DNA from: Clostridia bacterium
Lineage (GTDB): Bacteria > Bacillota_A > Clostridia > Oscillospirales > CAG-382
Direction: 5' to 3'
Length of the DNA stretch: 7,319 nucleotides
NCBI GenBank assembly: GCA_017517985.1
Contig: JAFWWX010000088.1
Coordinates: 1 to 7,319 of the forward strand
Program-made: the position numbers and the translations under genes
Shown: piece by piece, positions 5,236 through 7,319 of the stretch
Layout: each line of letters opens with the position of its first letter
How positions within the stretch are numbered: position 1 is the first letter of the stretch
Notes under the pieces: model-generated
Databases searched by the model: none
The model's input: only the letters and a program-made list of their open reading frames with translations
Told to the model about the DNA's origin: nothing

Positions 5236-7152
5236 TCAACTCCTTCTTTTTTTTAATAATGAGAATAAAAGTAGAGATAAGATTACAAATGCAAATACAA
5301 GTACAGAAAGAACACCCGAAATTGTTTCAGGAAGATTTAAAACTTCTGAAATGTTGATATATTCAGCCAGTGATTTTGTTCCAACCGGAATCAGAGAAAA
5401 AATGGCAAGCAATATTCCGACAAGACCTTCGCCGGCTATCATTCCGGAACAGTAAAGAATACCATCGTTTATCATTTCCTCGTCAGTATCAATTCTTTTC
5501 TTCTTTTCAAGCATAAGTCGCACAAGTCCCCCGACCATTATGCAGGCGTTAAGATGCACCGGTAGATATACACCAATTGCAAAAGGAAGTACCGGAATTC
5601 CAATCAATTCTACAACAACCGCAATAAATACTCCTATGAAAACAAGCGACCACGGTAGATTCCCATCCATCACTCCCTCTGTTATCATCTTCATAAGGGT
5701 TGCCTGAGGTGCGGCAAGTTCGTCTGTCCCAAATCCCCACGCGGTATTAAGAAGATAAAGTGTTCCACCTATTGCAAGTGCTGATGATACAACACCAATA
5801 ATTTCACATACCTGCTGTTTCCATGGAGTTGCACCCAAAATAAAGCCTGTTTTTAAATCCTGAGATGTGTCCCCTGATATTGCGGCAACAATACATATTA
5901 TTGAACCAATTGAAATCGCGGCTGTAAGTCCGGCAGAGCCGGTTATTCCTGTGATTTTAAGTATAAACGTAGATATTAACAGTGTTGCAATCGCCATACC
6001 TGATACAGGATTGTTGCTTCCTCCCACTAGCCCTACCATTCTTGAGGAAACGGTCGAAAAAAAGAATCCGAACACAACTATAATCAAGGCACCGAAAAGA
6101 GATACCGGAACAGCGGGTATAATCCATATAAATATTGTAAGAATTGCAAGTACCAAAAAAACAACTTTTAAATTTATGTCCTTATCTGTTCTTTTACTAT
6201 TATCACCTTGTTTACTAATTACTTTCAATGAGTCCTTAAATGTTCTTATTATAAGTGGAAGTGATTTTACAAGACTTATAATACCTCCGGCGGCAAGTGT
6301 ACCAGCACCAATATAACGAACATAATTCCCCCATATACCGCTTGCACCTGTTTTAGCATAAACTTCATAAATAGTATTTGCAGAAGGAGAAATAATTGTA
6401 TCTGCGCCAAATAAAACAATCATAGGAATCAGCACAAGCCAGCTAAGAACACCACCCGCAAACATATATGATGCAATTTTAGGTCCACAGATGTATCCGA
6501 CACTTAATACCGCCGGATATATCTGTGTTCCTATTTCTCCGGCATACCCTTTTACCCGAAAACTGATTTCCCCCGGAACAGCTCTTATTCCATCTATAAT
6601 AAACTTGAATAATGCTGAAAAACCCATTCCTGCAAATACCGTTACAGCATTCGAACCACCTTTCTCTCCTGCAAGTAGCACCTCTGCACAGGCTTTTCCT
6701 TCAGGATACGGTAGAACATAATGTTCACGAACTATCAGAGCATTTCTCAAAGGAATCATAAAGAAAACTCCTAGAAGACCTCCTAAGAGTGCAATAAATG
6801 TAATAGTAGCTATATTTGGCTCCTGTGTTTTTCCTTCTGCTGCCCACAAGAACAACGCAGGAAGTGTAAAAATGGAACCTGCCGCTACGGACTCACCGGC
6901 AGAACCTATTGTCTGAACAATGTTGTTTTCAAGTATTGAGTTTTTTTTCAAAATAATCCGAATAACTCCCATACCGATTACGGCAGCAGGTATAGATGCT
7001 GATACAGTCATCCCAACACGAAGTCCAAGATAAGCATTTGCAGCACCAAACACAACCGAAAGAACTATTCCTATGATAATAGACGAAACTGTTATCTCCG
7101 GCGTTATTTTCTCCGCCGGGACATATGGCTTAAAATCCTTTGAATTATTCAT
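5236..7152 (-). CDS. OPT-family oligopeptide transporter
   Basis: A 638-residue integral membrane protein of the oligopeptide transporter (OPT/YSL) superfamily, which imports peptides or metal chelates with proton symport. By eye about 15-17 hydrophobic segments run the whole length, from about 24-44 to 610-634. Family landmarks are KPYVPAEKITPE (8-19), AANAYLGLRVGMTVSASIPA (37-56), IVQTIGSAGES (78-88), LPYPEGKACAEVL (147-159), VGGSNNPVSGM (376-386) and SGDTSQDLKTGFILGATPWK (426-445). The C-terminus ends in KKRRS. The length fits the bacterial type. The start at 7152 matches the family N-terminus, but its ribosome site (AAAGG) is about 14 bases away, weak and long, so translation may be limited. 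First gene of an operon with the PqqD-like gene. Peptide import is the likely role; the exact substrate cannot be read from the sequence. Confidence 0.93.
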   Translation of the reverse strand: MNNSKDFKPYVPAEKITPEITVSSIIIGIVLSVVFGAANAYLGLRVGMTVSASIPAAVIGMGVIRIILKKNSILENNIVQTIGSAGESVAAGSIFTLPALFLWAAEGKTQEPNIATITFIALLGGLLGVFFMIPLRNALIVREHYVLPYPEGKACAEVLLAGEKGGSNAVTVFAGMGFSALFKFIIDGIRAVPGEISFRVKGYAGEIGTQIYPAVLSVGYICGPKIASYMFAGGVLSWLVLIPMIVLFGADTIISPSANTIYEVYAKTGASGIWGNYVRYIGAGTLAAGGIISLVKSLPLIIRTFKDSLKVISKQGDNSKRTDKDINLKVVFLVLAILTIFIWIIPAVPVSLFGALIIVVFGFFFSTVSSRMVGLVGGSNNPVSGMAIATLLISTFILKITGITGSAGLTAAISIGSIICIVAAISGDTSQDLKTGFILGATPWKQQVCEIIGVVSSALAIGGTLYLLNTAWGFGTDELAAPQATLMKMITEGVMDGNLPWSLVFIGVFIAVVVELIGIPVLPFAIGVYLPVHLNACIMVGGLVRLMLEKKKRIDTDEEMINDGILYCSGMIAGEGLVGILLAIFSLIPVGTKSLAEYINISEVLNLPETISGVLSVLVFAFVILSLLLFSLLKKRRS

Positions 7153-7184
7153 AAAACAAAACCAAACCTTTCATATTAAATTCT

Positions 7185-7200
7185 CAATTTATATAAATTG
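7185..7200. promoter_or_regulatory. Perfect 16-bp palindrome upstream of the OPT gene, candidate operator
   Basis: CAATTTATATAAATTG is a perfect inverted repeat ending 33 bases before the transporter start. It is AT-rich, so chance is possible, and it overlaps a TATAAA that could act as a -10 box. Nothing else in 7153-7319 (no gene, riboswitch or clear -35/-10 pair) could be supported. Confidence 0.35.
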
Positions 7201-7319
7201 CTGTCTGTGTTTTTATAGCTATTGTTACCAAATCCATGAATTTTATAAAATATTTTAAATATGATTTTGTAATATAGATTCTACTAAAACTATTGGAGTA
7301 CAGAAGTTGTTTCAATCTA

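Noticed and set aside
5867..6316. 149-codon plus-strand frame over the OPT transporter gene
   Set aside because: It is antisense to conserved transporter motifs, with no ribosome site or family resemblance.

Overview
The window looks like chromosomal DNA from a low-GC, anaerobic, gut-type Clostridia (Firmicutes). The evidence is the AT-rich intergenic DNA, the strong AGGAGG-type ribosome binding sites, textbook sigma-A promoters and the protein families present. The genus cannot be fixed from the sequence alone. It splits into an integrated mobile element on the left (1 to about 2585) and a housekeeping/metabolic block on the right (2586 to 7319).

Left part: one end of an integrative, apparently mobilizable element sits against the 3' end of a GMP synthase gene, a known type of integration site. 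From the junction inwards it holds two direct repeats that look like integrase arm sites, a bidirectional terminator hairpin and a rightward Xre-family repressor gene (1882-2409). Next come a compact divergent promoter region and a leftward operon: a small excisionase-like HTH protein, a tyrosine recombinase, a ribbon-helix-helix MobC-like mobilization protein, and the first 29 codons of a further gene that leaves the window. The leftward genes are packed end to end (3-nt gap, 11-nt overlap, TAATG overlap), so excision and mobilization are probably expressed together. The divergent region carries four near-identical 16-bp palindromes (TAAACW-N4-TGTTTA) spaced 34, 41 and 34 bp. One fills the spacer of each promoter, so this looks like a symmetric repressor switch. 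The far end of the element and the second att copy are outside the window.

Right part: all genes run leftward. guaA (2586-3566) encodes only the ATP-pyrophosphatase and dimerization part of GMP synthase. The glutaminase domain is absent, yet the gene has its own promoter and ribosome binding site. Upstream is a cysteine synthase-family PLP enzyme (3739-4665) with altered residues around its active site. Farther right, a two-gene operon pairs a large OPT-family oligopeptide transporter (5236-7152) with a PqqD-family small protein (4881-5228), whose ribosome binding site lies inside the last transporter codons.

The most interesting points are the four-operator switch controlling both promoters of the element, the stand-alone GuaA ATPase, and the transporter/PqqD pair. 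No RNA gene, CRISPR array, IS element or riboswitch could be supported.
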